In this document: piece after piece, positions 31,846-41,003 of the stretch
Layout of the letters: each line of letters opens with the position of its first letter
Numbering within the stretch: position 1 is the stretch's first letter
NCBI RefSeq assembly: GCF_010686755.1
Contig: NZ_JAAGXA010000008.1
Location: forward strand, 124,001-188,000
DNA length: 64,000 nt
From: Nocardioides zeae
Lineage (GTDB): Bacteria > Actinomycetota > Actinomycetes > Propionibacteriales > Nocardioidaceae
Reading direction: 5' to 3'
Translations under genes and position numbers: made by a program
Notes under the pieces: generated by a model
Database searches by the model: none
What the model saw: only the letters and a program-made list of their open reading frames with translations
Told to the model about the DNA's origin: nothing

Positions 31846-33093
31846 ATGGCCATCGCCGACGTGAAGGAATACACCCACCTCACCGCCGAGGAGGTCGAGG
31901 ACATCGGCCGCCGCCTCGACGAGCTCCGCGCCCGCATCGAGGCGTCGCGCAACGCCGAGGACGCGGCGTACATCCACCGCCTGATCCGCGTGCAGCGCGG
32001 CCTCGCCTTCGCCGGCCGGGTCGCGATGACGGTGGGCGCCTACGTGCCGAAGGAGCGCAAGGCGGTACGTCGCGGCGCGGTCATCGGCGGCACCGCGCTG
32101 CTCGGCGTGGCCAAGATCCTCGAGAACATGGAGATCGGCCACAACGTCATGCACGGGCAGTGGGACTGGATGAACGACCCCGAGATCCACTCCTCGACGT
32201 GGGAGTGGGACACCGCGCAGCCAGCCGAGCAGTGGAAGCACAGCCACAACTACGTGCACCACCAGTTCACCAACGTGCTGGGCTACGACAACGACATCGG
32301 CTACGGCATCCTGCGGATGGCGCGCGAGCAGAAGTGGCACCCGGCGAACCTCGGCCAGCCGGTCTACAACGCGCTGCTCGCGACGCTGTTCGAGTGGGGC
32401 GTCGCGCTCCACGACCTCGACATCGAGCGCATCCGCAAGCTCGAGAAGGACCCCGTCGAGATGAAGCGGCAGCTGAAGCAGATCTTCCGCAAGGGCCGCA
32501 ACCAGATCCTCAAGGACTACATCGTCTACCCGGCCCTGTCGGGACCGGGCTGGAAGCAGACGCTGCAGGCCAACGTCGCCGCGAACATCACGCGCAACCT
32601 GTGGGCCTACGTCATCATCTTCTGCGGCCACTTCCCCGACGGTGCCCTGCACTTCACGGAGGAGGAGGTCGAGGACGAGACGCGCGCCGAGTGGTACCTG
32701 CGCCAGATGCTCGGCTCCGCCAACTTCGACGGCGGCCGCCTGCTGCACATCCTGTCGGGCAGCCTCGGCTACCAGATCGAGCACCACGTCTTCCCCGACC
32801 TGCCGAGCAACCGCTACCCGGAGATCGCCGTCGAGGTGCGCAAGATCTGCGCCGAGCACGGCATCCCCTACACGACCGGCCCGCTCTACCAGCAGTACGG
32901 CCAGGCGCTGCGCACCATCACCCTCCTGTCGCTGCCGAACTCGTGGACCAAGCACGCGAGCGAGAAGTACGGCGCGATCCAGCCCCCCACGGCCGAGGTG
33001 ACCGACCGCGGACGCAAGAGCGACGCGGAGCGGCCCACCCGCCGTACGGAGCTGGGGGGCTGGTCGCGGGCCAGCGCCTCGGCCCGCGCATGA
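31846..33093 (+). CDS. Acyl-CoA delta-9 desaturase (DesA3-like, membrane di-iron)
   Basis: The 415-residue protein has the three histidine boxes of membrane fatty-acid desaturases: GHNVMHG (~98-104), HSHNYVHH (~132-139) and QIEHHVFPDLPSNRY (~311-325). Hydrophobic stretches flank boxes one and three. It inserts a cis double bond into stearoyl- or palmitoyl-CoA, drawing electrons from the reductase encoded just upstream. ATG 31846 follows an ACTGGAGG ribosome site. Its stop overlaps the next start (ATGA). Confidence 0.93.
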   Translation: MAIADVKEYTHLTAEEVEDIGRRLDELRARIEASRNAEDAAYIHRLIRVQRGLAFAGRVAMTVGAYVPKERKAVRRGAVIGGTALLGVAKILENMEIGHNVMHGQWDWMNDPEIHSSTWEWDTAQPAEQWKHSHNYVHHQFTNVLGYDNDIGYGILRMAREQKWHPANLGQPVYNALLATLFEWGVALHDLDIERIRKLEKDPVEMKRQLKQIFRKGRNQILKDYIVYPALSGPGWKQTLQANVAANITRNLWAYVIIFCGHFPDGALHFTEEEVEDETRAEWYLRQMLGSANFDGGRLLHILSGSLGYQIEHHVFPDLPSNRYPEIAVEVRKICAEHGIPYTTGPLYQQYGQALRTITLLSLPNSWTKHASEKYGAIQPPTAEVTDRGRKSDAERPTRRTELGGWSRASASARA

Positions 33094-33539
33094 GCGCCGG
33101 GCTGCGGCTGTCGCGCCTCGGTCTCGGCGGGGACCCGGCACGATTGCCGCACCTGGCGGCCGTGCCGTTCGTCGCCACCGACCCCGGCGGCGCGGGCGAC
33201 GTGACGCTGCTGCAGCGCGCGCGGGTCGTGCAGTGCGCGCTCAGCCGGGTCTGCGGCGTGTGCGCCCAGACGCTGGACCGCCCGCTGCACCTCGTCGGCA
33301 CGGCGGACGAGGCGGACGACAACGCGTTCCGGCTCCCGCCCGTGCACGCCGCCTGCGTCGCCGACCTGCTGGCGGTGCTGGAGGCGGCGGGCGACGGCGA
33401 GGTGCTCGGTCACGAGGCCGGCGCGGACCGCCGGTGGACGCTCGTCACGACCGGCGGGTTCGACCTCGTGCGGCCGACGACCCGCGACGGGCTGCACCTG
33501 TTCCGGCCCAACGCGGTGGTGGAGCGACGGGCGGTGTGA
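33090..33539 (+). CDS. Conserved hypothetical protein coupled to desaturase
   Basis: The 149-residue protein starts with ATGA overlapping the desaturase stop, so it is translated with it. It has a CGVC motif near residue 52 and another Cys near 87 (VHAACVADLL), possibly a metal or redox site, and no membrane segment. I do not recognise the family. Its coupling to the desaturase/reductase pair suggests an accessory role in that electron chain or in its regulation (inference). Confidence 0.65.
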   Translation: MSAGLRLSRLGLGGDPARLPHLAAVPFVATDPGGAGDVTLLQRARVVQCALSRVCGVCAQTLDRPLHLVGTADEADDNAFRLPPVHAACVADLLAVLEAAGDGEVLGHEAGADRRWTLVTTGGFDLVRPTTRDGLHLFRPNAVVERRAV

Positions 33540-33543
33540 GCGG

Positions 33544-33626
33544 GTAGCCTCGGTCCCGGTGTGCCGGGAAGTCTGGTCGGCGGGCGCCTCGGACCTTCCG
33601 GGGCCGGCGACGACCCCCGAGGAGCC
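33544..33626 (+). promoter_or_regulatory. Candidate structured leader upstream of nhaA
   Basis: The short gap before nhaA holds a hairpin CCCGG-TGTG-CCGGG (33555-33568) and a second possible stem in which GGAA and GGTC (33567-33578) pair with GACC and TTCC (33592-33599). The two stems share bases, so they are mutually exclusive, as in a switch. Whether this is a true cis-regulatory RNA cannot be decided here. Confidence 0.35.
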
Positions 33627-33628
33627 CC

Positions 33629-34885
33629 GTGACCCTCTCCCCCGAGCCCCGCACGTCCCGTGCCGCCCGCCTCGCGGCCTGGACCCGCCGCGAGACGACC
33701 GGCGGCATCCTGCTGATGATCGCGGCCGTCGTCGCGCTCGCCTGGGCGAACTCGCCGTGGCGGGAGGCCTACCAGTCGCTCTCGGGGCTCACCGTCGGAC
33801 CGTCGGCGCTCCACCTCAACCTGTCGCTGGCGACGTGGGCGGCCGACGCCGTGCTCGCGGTGTTCTTCTTCGTGGTCGGCCTCGAGCTCAAGCACGAGAT
33901 CGTCGCCGGCTCGCTCCGCAACCCGCGTGAGGCCGCGGTCCCGGTCTGCGCCGCCGTCGGCGGCGTGGTCCTGCCCTCGGCGATCTACCTCGCGGTGGTC
34001 GTCGGCAGCGGCGACGCGGGCCATCGCGACGGCTGGGCGATCCCGGCCGCCACCGACATCGCGTTCGCGCTCGCCGTGCTCGCCGTGCTCGGTCGTGGCC
34101 TGCCGGTCGCGCTGCGGGTGTTCCTGCTGACGCTCGCCGTCGTGGACGACCTGATCGCCATCACGATCATCGCGCTCTTCTACACCTCGGGGCTCGAGCC
34201 GCTCTGGCTCGTGCCCGCCCTCGCGCTGATCGTCCTCTTCGGCGTGCTCCTGCGGCGTCCTCGGCCGCCGGTCTGGGCGCTCGTGCCGATCGCCGTCGTC
34301 ACCTGGGTGCTCGTGCACGAGTCGGGCGTCCACGCGACCGTCGCGGGCGTGCTGCTCGGCCTCGTCGCCCCCGCGCTGCCGCTGCACGGTGAGGCGCACG
34401 GCCGGGCGCACCACGTCGCGGACGTCTTCAACCCCTGGTCCTCCGCCCTGGCGCTCCCCGTCTTCGCCTTCTTCGCCGCCGGCGTCACCGTCGTCGACGA
34501 CGGCCTCGGCAGCGTGCTGGGCGAGCCGGTCGCCGTGGGCGTCATGGCCGGCCTCGTCATCGGGAAGGTCACCGGCGTGCTCGGCACCACCGCGCTCGTC
34601 ACCCGGTTCACCCCGTTCCGCCTCCCCCAGGGGATCGGCGTGCGGGACCTGCTGCCCGTCGGTGTCCTCACCGGCATCGGGTTCACCGTGGCCCTCCTCG
34701 TGGCGGAGCTGTCGTTCGACGACGAGCACTTCGTGGCGGCGGGCAAGGCGGCGGTGCTCGTGGCGTCGCTCGCCTGCGCGGGCATCGGTGGCCTGCTGCT
34801 GCGCTGGGACGCGCGGCAGGCCCGCACCCGCGACATGAACCTCGACGGCGTCGACGACGGCGAGGTGCCGCTCATCGGGGGGTGA
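33629..34885 (+). CDS. nhaA: Na+/H+ antiporter NhaA
   Basis: The 418-residue protein has about eleven to twelve membrane helices with NhaA hallmarks: FFFVVGLELKHEI near residue 73-85, the ion-site aspartates in AATDIAFALAVLA and AVVDDLIAITIIA (equivalent to Asp133 and Asp163/164 of E. coli NhaA), and the GIGFTVALLVAELSF helix near the end. It expels Na+ in exchange for H+. The GTG start follows CGAGGAG. Confidence 0.95.
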   Translation: MTLSPEPRTSRAARLAAWTRRETTGGILLMIAAVVALAWANSPWREAYQSLSGLTVGPSALHLNLSLATWAADAVLAVFFFVVGLELKHEIVAGSLRNPREAAVPVCAAVGGVVLPSAIYLAVVVGSGDAGHRDGWAIPAATDIAFALAVLAVLGRGLPVALRVFLLTLAVVDDLIAITIIALFYTSGLEPLWLVPALALIVLFGVLLRRPRPPVWALVPIAVVTWVLVHESGVHATVAGVLLGLVAPALPLHGEAHGRAHHVADVFNPWSSALALPVFAFFAAGVTVVDDGLGSVLGEPVAVGVMAGLVIGKVTGVLGTTALVTRFTPFRLPQGIGVRDLLPVGVLTGIGFTVALLVAELSFDDEHFVAAGKAAVLVASLACAGIGGLLLRWDARQARTRDMNLDGVDDGEVPLIGG

Positions 34886-34944
34886 TCGGTGGGGCGGCCA
34901 GGCGGCTGGCCGGTCGGGGCCTCCGCTGGTGGCGACCCGCGCCG

Positions 34945-35056
34945 GTGTAACGCGGTGTCCGGGCTACTTCACACGTGGTCGACCACCGCACAAGTGGCAC
35001 CTACACCGCACAAGTGGCCCTAGGGCTTCCTTGGACGCCCGGACACCGCGTTACAC
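34945..35056. repeat. Inverted repeat with perfect 20-bp arms and internal duplications
   Basis: GTGTAACGCGGTGTCCGGGC at 34945-34964 is exactly inverted at 35037-35056. The 72-bp interior has the 12-bp palindrome GTGGTCGACCAC and two direct copies of ACCGCACAAGTGGC 20 bp apart (34985 and 35005). A second partial copy lies at 54803-54875. It occupies the gap between nhaA and the IclR gene; nothing else is recognised there. There is no coding frame inside. Confidence 0.85.
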
Positions 35057-35110
35057 GACGGGGCGCCACCGCCACCGACGCCGCCCCCACCCCCGAGGGA
35101 TGATCGCCCG

Positions 35111-35869
35111 GTGAGCCAGGTCCCCGCCGCGACGCGCACGCTGAAGGTGCTGCGCTTCCTCGCCGAGCAGCCCGGCCCCGTGCCGCTCGAGCGGATCGCC
35201 CGGGCGTGCGACCTGCCCCGCAGCACGGCGTACCACCTCCTCGGCGCCATGGTCGCCGAGGGCTTCGTCGTGCACCTCGCCGACGAGCGGCGCTACGGCC
35301 TCGGGGTCGCGGCGTTCGAGGTCGGCAGCGGCTACGTGCGACAGGGGGCGCTCGCCCGCATCGCCCGTCGTCCCCTCGCCGACCTCGTCGACGAGGTCGG
35401 GCAGAGCGCGCACCTGGCGGTCGCGCACGGCCGGGACGTGCTGTACGTCGTGGAGGAACGCGCCCCGGGCCGACCGCCGCTCGTGACGGACGTCGGTGTG
35501 CGGCTGCCCGCCCACCTCACCGCCAGCGGCCGGGCCATCCTCGCGGCCCTGCCCGCCGCCCAGGTGCGGGCGCTGTTCCCCGACCGGGAGGCGTTCGTCG
35601 ACCGGCACGGCACCGGTCCCCGCACGTTGACGGCGCTGCGGGAGGTGCTGAGCGCGACCCGCCGCCGCGGCTGGGCCGAGGAGGACGGCGAGGTGACGCC
35701 CGGCCTCGCCAGCGTCGCCGCGCCGGTGCTCGACCACAACGACCATCCCGTCGCGGGCCTGGCCGTGACCTACCCGACCGAGCCGGGGCTCTCCCCGCTC
35801 GCGGACCCTGCTGCGTTGGCGGCGGCGGTGCGCCGTACGGCCAGCCTGCTCACCCGCCGCCTGCGCTGA
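35111..35869 (+). CDS. IclR-family transcriptional regulator
   Basis: The 252-residue protein has an N-terminal winged helix (AATRTLKVLRFLAEQPGPVP, then ACDLPRSTAYHLLGAM at ~6-60) and an IclR effector domain (~80-250) with GQSAHLAVAHGRDVLYVVE, the HLTASGRAILAALP motif and a final ASVAAPVLDHNDHPVAGLAV. GTG 35111 begins the frame directly after the palindromic element. It converges with the PhzF gene. Its target is unknown. Confidence 0.9.
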   Translation: MSQVPAATRTLKVLRFLAEQPGPVPLERIARACDLPRSTAYHLLGAMVAEGFVVHLADERRYGLGVAAFEVGSGYVRQGALARIARRPLADLVDEVGQSAHLAVAHGRDVLYVVEERAPGRPPLVTDVGVRLPAHLTASGRAILAALPAAQVRALFPDREAFVDRHGTGPRTLTALREVLSATRRRGWAEEDGEVTPGLASVAAPVLDHNDHPVAGLAVTYPTEPGLSPLADPAALAAAVRRTASLLTRRLR

Positions 35870-35872
35870 CGC

Positions 35873-36736
35873 TCAGAGCTCGGCGTCGCCCGTCAGCACG
35901 GTCGTCGTCACGCCGCCGACCCAGATGCGGCCGTCGTCGGCCGTGGTGATCGTGACGCGGCCGTCGCGGCCGATGGCGGTGCCCTGGCGGGCGACGTACG
36001 ACGCGGGCAGCACCCCGCTCGCCGTGAGCCACAGCGCGAGACCGGCGTTGAGGGAGCCGGTCACCGGGTCCTCGGGGACGCCGAGACCCGGCACGAACGC
36101 ACGCACCTCGACGTCGGCGCCCAGCGCCTCGGCGTCGGCGGCGGTGTGGGGACCCACGACGCCGACCTTGAGGTCGCCCATGCGCGCCAGGTCGGGCCGG
36201 ATCGCGAGGACCGTGGCGGCGCTGTCGAGGCGGAGGCCCACCCAGCCCGGCCCGTTGTCGACCCAGGCGGCATCGAGCACCTGCTCCGGCGTCACGCCGA
36301 GGGCCGCCGTGGCCTGGGCCCGCACGTCCGGCTCCGCCTCGCCCGACCTCAGCAGCGGCGGGGCCGCGAAGGCGAGGGGGCCCTCGTCGCGGCGTACCTC
36401 CACGAGCCCCACCCCGCACTCCTGCACCACGACGTCGGCGCGCGCGGGCTCACCACCGGCCTCGAGCCAGGCGTGCGCACTGCCGAGGGTCGGGTGGCCG
36501 GCGAACGGCAGCTCCCGCCCGGGCGTGAAGATCCGCAGCCGGTAGTCCGCCCCCGCCGCCCGCCCCTCGTCGGTCGGCGCGAGCAGGAAGGTGGTCTCGG
36601 AGAGGTTGGTCCAGCGGGCGAACGCCGCCATCCGGTCCTCGTCGAGCCCGTCGGCGTCGTGCACGACCGCGACGGGGTTGCCGGTCAGCGGACCCGGCGC
36701 GAAGACGTCGACCTGGCGGAAGGAGAAGCGCGTCAC
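35873..36736 (-). CDS. PhzF-family isomerase/epimerase
   Basis: The 287-residue protein has the PhzF two-lobed pattern: FRQVDVFAPGPLTGNPVAVV at residues 5-24, LSETTFLLAP with the active-site Glu, ELPFAGHPTLGSAHAWL with the key motif, and VPGLGVPEDPVTGSLNAGLA in the second lobe. Family members include PhzF and other isomerases with unknown natural substrates. GTG start at 36736. Its stop is 3 bp from the IclR stop (convergent). Confidence 0.9.
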   Translation of the reverse strand: MTRFSFRQVDVFAPGPLTGNPVAVVHDADGLDEDRMAAFARWTNLSETTFLLAPTDEGRAAGADYRLRIFTPGRELPFAGHPTLGSAHAWLEAGGEPARADVVVQECGVGLVEVRRDEGPLAFAAPPLLRSGEAEPDVRAQATAALGVTPEQVLDAAWVDNGPGWVGLRLDSAATVLAIRPDLARMGDLKVGVVGPHTAADAEALGADVEVRAFVPGLGVPEDPVTGSLNAGLALWLTASGVLPASYVARQGTAIGRDGRVTITTADDGRIWVGGVTTTVLTGDAEL

Positions 36737-36760
36737 GGGGCCACCGTACGGCGCGGGTGC

Positions 36761-37030
36761 GGCCGGGCCGGGCCGGGCCGGGCCGGGCCGCGAAATGTGC
36801 AGCTGGGGCAGGCCACGGCGCGCGGAAGCTGTCGCAGGTGCACTCTTCCGGCCGCTGCTGGGCGCGCGGGGCCTCAGGGCGTCATGCCGTCACGGGTACG
36901 ACGCGGATCGGGGCTCGGCGCCCTCCCCCGGCCACCCGGAACTGTTCACCTGCGACGGCCCCTGTTCGCTGCGAGCTGTCCCAGGTGCACATTTCCGGGC
37001 CCGGCCCGGCCCGGCCCGGCCCGGCCCGGC
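36761..37030. repeat. 270-bp symmetric element: (GGCCG)6, four alternating units, (CCGGC)6
   Basis: Six exact GGCCG repeats (36761-36790) lead into four ~23-bp units in alternating orientation (36791-36812 +, 36829-36851 -, 36936-36958 +, 36976-36998 -), followed by six exact CCGGC repeats (37001-37030). The outer units pair with two mismatches and the flanking repeats are complementary, so the whole can fold into one long stem. The 377-bp gap 36737-37113 contains nothing else recognisable. Confidence 0.85.
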
Positions 37031-37113
37031 CTGGCCTGCCAACCCAGCCCACACGTGGAGACCGCCGCCGGCCGGGGTCAGGGCCCGGCCGGCGGCGGCG
37101 TCGAGGGGAAGCG

Positions 37114-38064
37114 TCAGCCCACGCAGCCCGACGTCGGCAGCGAGGCCGGGTCGGGCGGCGCGACGCCGTCGTACAGCGCCATCACCAGGGACTGCGGGCA
37201 GCGCAGCGCGCCGCCGGCCTCGACCTGGAAGTGCAGGTGCGGGCCGGTCGAGTTGCCGGTGTTGCCCGTGCTGCCGAGGAGGTCGCCGGCGTTGACGGTG
37301 CGCGTGCCGGAGAAGGCGTGGCTGGAGAAGTGGCAGTAGAGGTAGGTCACCCCGCCCGCCGACAGGCTCACGCCGTTGCCGCAGCGGTCGTTGGACATGG
37401 CCGTCGCGGTGCCGCCGGTGATGGCGTACGCCGGGGTGCCCGTCGGCGTCGGCAGGTCGAGCGCCGGGTAGGTGTGGTGCGGGTCGTCGTAGTAGCCGCG
37501 CCCGACGGTCTCGCGTGGGATGATCGGCGACCAGCCGGCGGTGCCGCCCCCGCCGCCCGAGCCCGCGAGGGCCTCCCAGGTGGCCGGGCCGACGATGCCG
37601 TCGACCGCGAGGCCGCGCGCGGACTGGAAGCTGCGCACGGCTCCGGCGGTGCCGGGTCCGAAGACGCCGTCGACGCCGATGCCCGCACCGTGCTTGTTGA
37701 GCAGGGTCTGGGCGGCGGACACCGCGGAGCCGCTGTCGCCCTCGCGCACGGTGACGACGAGCGCGCCCCAGGTCTGGGCGCCGACGATGCCGTCGGCGGC
37801 GAGACCGGAGCCGCCCTGGAACGCGCGCACGGAGCTCGCGGTGCCCGGGCCGAAGGCGCCGTCGGCGTCGGTCGCGTGGCCGCGGGCGGTGAGCAGGTGC
37901 TGCACCGCGGCCACGTCGGGTCCGCTGGAGCCCTCCTGCAGCACGGGCCAGGCGGCCTGCGCCGGCGCTGCGGTCGCCACGAGCGACAGGCCGAGCGCTG
38001 CGACGAGCGCGACGAGCACGCCGGCGAGGCGGCGGAGCGGTGGATGGGTGGGGCGGTCGTGCAT
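37114..38064 (-). CDS. Secreted peptidoglycan-binding M23 metallopeptidase-like protein
   Basis: The 316-residue protein has a signal peptide (residues ~12-38, ending APAQAA), two PG_binding_1 repeats (each with DGxFGPGT and LAxDGIVG motifs, ~39-180) and a C-terminal M23/LytM-like domain with [10 protein letters not shown] and [15 protein letters not shown]. The first zinc ligand region [17 protein letters not shown] is divergent but has His and Asp at about the right place. It likely acts on cell-wall peptide cross-links. ATG 38064 follows GGGAGGA. The gene is divergent from the M19-like gene. Confidence 0.88.
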   Translation of the reverse strand: MHDRPTHPPLRRLAGVLVALVAALGLSLVATAAPAQAAWPVLQEGSSGPDVAAVQHLLTARGHATDADGAFGPGTASSVRAFQGGSGLAADGIVGAQTWGALVVTVREGDSGSAVSAAQTLLNKHGAGIGVDGVFGPGTAGAVRSFQSARGLAVDGIVGPATWEALAGSGGGGGTAGWSPIIPRETVGRGYYDDPHHTYPALDLPTPTGTPAYAITGGTATAMSNDRCGNGVSLSAGGVTYLYCHFSSHAFSGTRTVNAGDLLGSTGNTGNSTGPHLHFQVEAGGALRCPQSLVMALYDGVAPPDPASLPTSGCVG

Positions 38065-38249
38065 GACGGGTCCTCCCGAGAACGTCGTGGCCCGACGCCC
38101 GAGTGCGTCGGCCCTCGCGGCTCCACCCTCGCCGTACCGGCCCCCTCCTCGCAAGGTCGCCTCCCCCACGGCGGAACCTTCCTGGGCATCGGGAGTGACC
38201 TCGGTCACCCTCGATCGTTGCACCCCGCAACCGCTCCAGGAGGTCACCC

Positions 38250-40913
38250 GTGCGCCCTGCCCCCACGGACCAGCGCAGCGCCCGGCTGCACGTCCTCCTC
38301 GCGCTCGTCACCGCGGTCGTGACCGCGGCGACGCTGCTCAACGGCCCCCGCCTCCTCGGGGGTGAGGCGGGGGTCGGGGACAGCACGGCCACACCGGCCG
38401 ACCGCACCGGCGGCGCGATCCACGACCTGGCCGACCAGTCGGAGGCGTACGCCGCGGGGCTCGGCACCACGGACGTCGAGGGCGTCCACACCCACGCGGA
38501 CGGCAGCTCCCACGACCACGCCGACCCCGCCACCCGCAACGACGTGTCCCGCAGCGGCGAGGCCGCCACCGACCCCACGACGCCCGAGCAGGCCACCGCC
38601 AACCGCGCGAGCGTCGAGGAGGGGCGCGCGGCACCCGAGCCCGCCACCACCACCGTCGACCTCGAGCGCCCGCGGCTGCCCGTCCCGGAGGACGTGTGGG
38701 CGATGGCGCGCGGCTGCTACACGCTGCAGGCACCGGACGGCCGGTACGTCGTCACGGGCACCTCCCGCGGCACCGGGGTGTCCGCCGGCGCGACGCGGCC
38801 GAGCGACGCGACGCCGTTCCGGTTCCAGGCCACCGACCTCGGCGTCTACCTGCTCTACACCCTCGAGGAGCGCTTCACGGCGGCGGCGACGAACGGCGGG
38901 GTGCGCATCGCCGACGCCCCGTCGCAGCAGGCGGAGTGGGTCGCCGAGCGCGGGACCGACGGACGGTTCACCTTCGCCAACCTGGCGCTCGACCGGCGGC
39001 TGGCCGTCACCCCGACCGGCGCCACGCTGACCGATCCCGGCACGCGCTTCGCGCTGCGGACGGCGACCGGGTGCGCGACGTACCCGGAGGCCGAGGTGAA
39101 CATCGACGGCGACCCGCTGGCCGGGGTGACGCCCTACCAGGAGGTGCGGGGCTACATCGACGCCCACACCCACGGGATGGCGTTCGAGTTCCTCGGCGGT
39201 GCGGCCCACTGCGGGCGACCGTGGCACCGCTACGGGATCGCGTACGCGACCCGCGACTGCCCCGACCACGAGGCGACGCTCGGTATCGCGACCCCGCTCG
39301 AGACCGTGCTGAGCGGCCGACCGACCCACGACACCACCGGCTGGCCGACCTACCGCGACTTCCCGGCGCCCGACTCGCTCACCCACGGCGGCACCTACAT
39401 GACGTGGATGGAGCGCAACTGGCGCGGCGGGCAGCGCGTCCTCGTCAACCTGCTGGTGGAGAACGGCCAGCTGTGCGAGATCTACCCGATCCGCAAGCCC
39501 GGCTACAACTGCGACGACATGGACACCATCCGTCGCCAGGCCCAGCGGATGGTCGAGTTCGAGCGCTACGTCGACGCCCAGCACGGCGGACCCGGCCGCG
39601 GTTGGTACCGCATCGTCCGCACCCCGGCCGAGGCACGCGCCGTCATCAACGGCGGCCGCCTCGCCGTCGTCATGGGCATCGAGACGTCCGTGCCGTTCGG
39701 CTGCTCGATGACCCTCGACGTGCCCCACTGCGACACGGCGGCGATCGACGCGCAGCTCGACGAGATGTACGCGCTGGGCGTGCGCCAGATGGAGATCGTC
39801 AACAAGTTCGACAACGCGCTCTCGGGCGTCGCGGGCGACGAGGGCGCGATCGGCGTCGCGGTCAACCTCGGCAACTTCCTCGAGACCGGCACGTTCTGGA
39901 ACATGGAGCACTGCGAGCCCGCCGACGGCGAGTCCGCGGACCGCACGCAGTCGACCGCCCTGCCGCCCCAGGCGGACGGACCGCAGCAGGACGCCATCTT
40001 CGGCGCCGTGCTGGAGGTGAGCGGGCTGCTGAACCTGCCCGCGCTGCCGCTCTACCCGAGCCCCCTGCACTGCAACCGGCGCGGGCTGACCGAGCTCGGC
40101 GCGCACCTCGTGGACGCGATGGCCGACCGCGGGATGCTCATCGACCCCGACCACATGTCGGTCGTGGGCCGGTCCGCGCTGCTCGACCAGCTCGAGGAGC
40201 GCGCCTACCCCGGCGTGCTCTCCAGCCACTCGTGGTCGACGCCCGACGCCTACCCGCGCATCTACGCCCTCGGGGGCTTCGTCGCGCCGTACGCCGGCGA
40301 CTCGGTGGGCTTCTACGAGAAGTGGCAGCGGCACCTCGGCTGGGCGGACCCGCGGTTCTACTTCGGCTTCGGGTACGGCGCGGACATCAACGGCCTCGGC
40401 GCCCAGGGCAACCCGCGCGGCGCGGACGTGGACAACCCGGTGACGTACCCCTTCACCGGCTTCGGCGGCAGCGTCGTCGACCAGCAGGTCTCGGGCGAGC
40501 GGGTCTACGACCTCAACGTCGACGGGGTCGCCCACTACGGGCTCTACCCCGACTGGATCGAGGACCTGCGCCTCATCGCGACGGCCGACGCCGGGCCCGC
40601 CCAGGCGGCGGCGCTCATGGAGGACCTGGCCCGCGGCCCGGAGGCCTACCTGCAGACGTGGGAGCGGGCGACCGGCATCGCGCCCGACTCCTGCCGCAAC
40701 CCCGAGCTGCGCCTCAGCGTGCCCGAGCTGCTCAACGTCGCGCACCGCGGCGCCTCGACGCAGCAGGTGCTGGAGGGCGCCGGGCAGCCCTACCTGCGGC
40801 CCGGCACCTCCTACGTCTACTGCACCGAGCCCGTCCGCGGGCTCGACCGCGTGCGCGTCACGTTCGGACCCGACGGCCGGGTGGTGGCGACGCAGCAGGT
40901 GCGGGAGTCCTGA
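38250..40913 (+). CDS. Secreted M19/amidohydrolase-like metallohydrolase with N-terminal beta domain
   Basis: The 887-residue protein has a signal or anchor segment (~13-35), an Asp/His-rich stretch with [13 protein letters not shown], a trefoil-like domain (~150-270: [41 protein letters not shown]) and a large hydrolase domain starting [13 protein letters not shown] at ~310. Further metal-site candidates are [27 protein letters not shown] and [13 protein letters not shown]. The order fits the membrane-dipeptidase/amidohydrolase superfamily acting outside the cell. GTG 38250 follows AGGAGG. Substrate unknown. Confidence 0.82.
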   Translation: MRPAPTDQRSARLHVLLALVTAVVTAATLLNGPRLLGGEAGVGDSTATPADRTGGAIHDLADQSEAYAAGLGTTDVEGVHTHADGSSHDHADPATRNDVSRSGEAATDPTTPEQATANRASVEEGRAAPEPATTTVDLERPRLPVPEDVWAMARGCYTLQAPDGRYVVTGTSRGTGVSAGATRPSDATPFRFQATDLGVYLLYTLEERFTAAATNGGVRIADAPSQQAEWVAERGTDGRFTFANLALDRRLAVTPTGATLTDPGTRFALRTATGCATYPEAEVNIDGDPLAGVTPYQEVRGYIDAHTHGMAFEFLGGAAHCGRPWHRYGIAYATRDCPDHEATLGIATPLETVLSGRPTHDTTGWPTYRDFPAPDSLTHGGTYMTWMERNWRGGQRVLVNLLVENGQLCEIYPIRKPGYNCDDMDTIRRQAQRMVEFERYVDAQHGGPGRGWYRIVRTPAEARAVINGGRLAVVMGIETSVPFGCSMTLDVPHCDTAAIDAQLDEMYALGVRQMEIVNKFDNALSGVAGDEGAIGVAVNLGNFLETGTFWNMEHCEPADGESADRTQSTALPPQADGPQQDAIFGAVLEVSGLLNLPALPLYPSPLHCNRRGLTELGAHLVDAMADRGMLIDPDHMSVVGRSALLDQLEERAYPGVLSSHSWSTPDAYPRIYALGGFVAPYAGDSVGFYEKWQRHLGWADPRFYFGFGYGADINGLGAQGNPRGADVDNPVTYPFTGFGGSVVDQQVSGERVYDLNVDGVAHYGLYPDWIEDLRLIATADAGPAQAAALMEDLARGPEAYLQTWERATGIAPDSCRNPELRLSVPELLNVAHRGASTQQVLEGAGQPYLRPGTSYVYCTEPVRGLDRVRVTFGPDGRVVATQQVRES

Positions 40914-40957
40914 GTGACCGCCGGCTCGCTTCTCGGATTGCTAAAGATAGCCACGGA

Positions 40958-40985
40958 TTGCGATTCTCCAATTCGGACCTATTGT
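40958..40985 (+). promoter_or_regulatory. Candidate promoter of the ATPase pseudogene
   Basis: TTGCGA and TATTGT are separated by 16 bases in a patch that is far less GC-rich than the flanks. The GTG at 41004 lies 19 bases downstream. Confidence 0.35.
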
Positions 40986-41003
40986 TCCCTACGTGCGGAC
41001 CGC

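Noticed and set aside
36761..37030. Regular repeats considered as a CRISPR array
   Set aside because: Units alternate in orientation, spacers are of unequal length and the flanks are pentamer runs; no cas gene is nearby.
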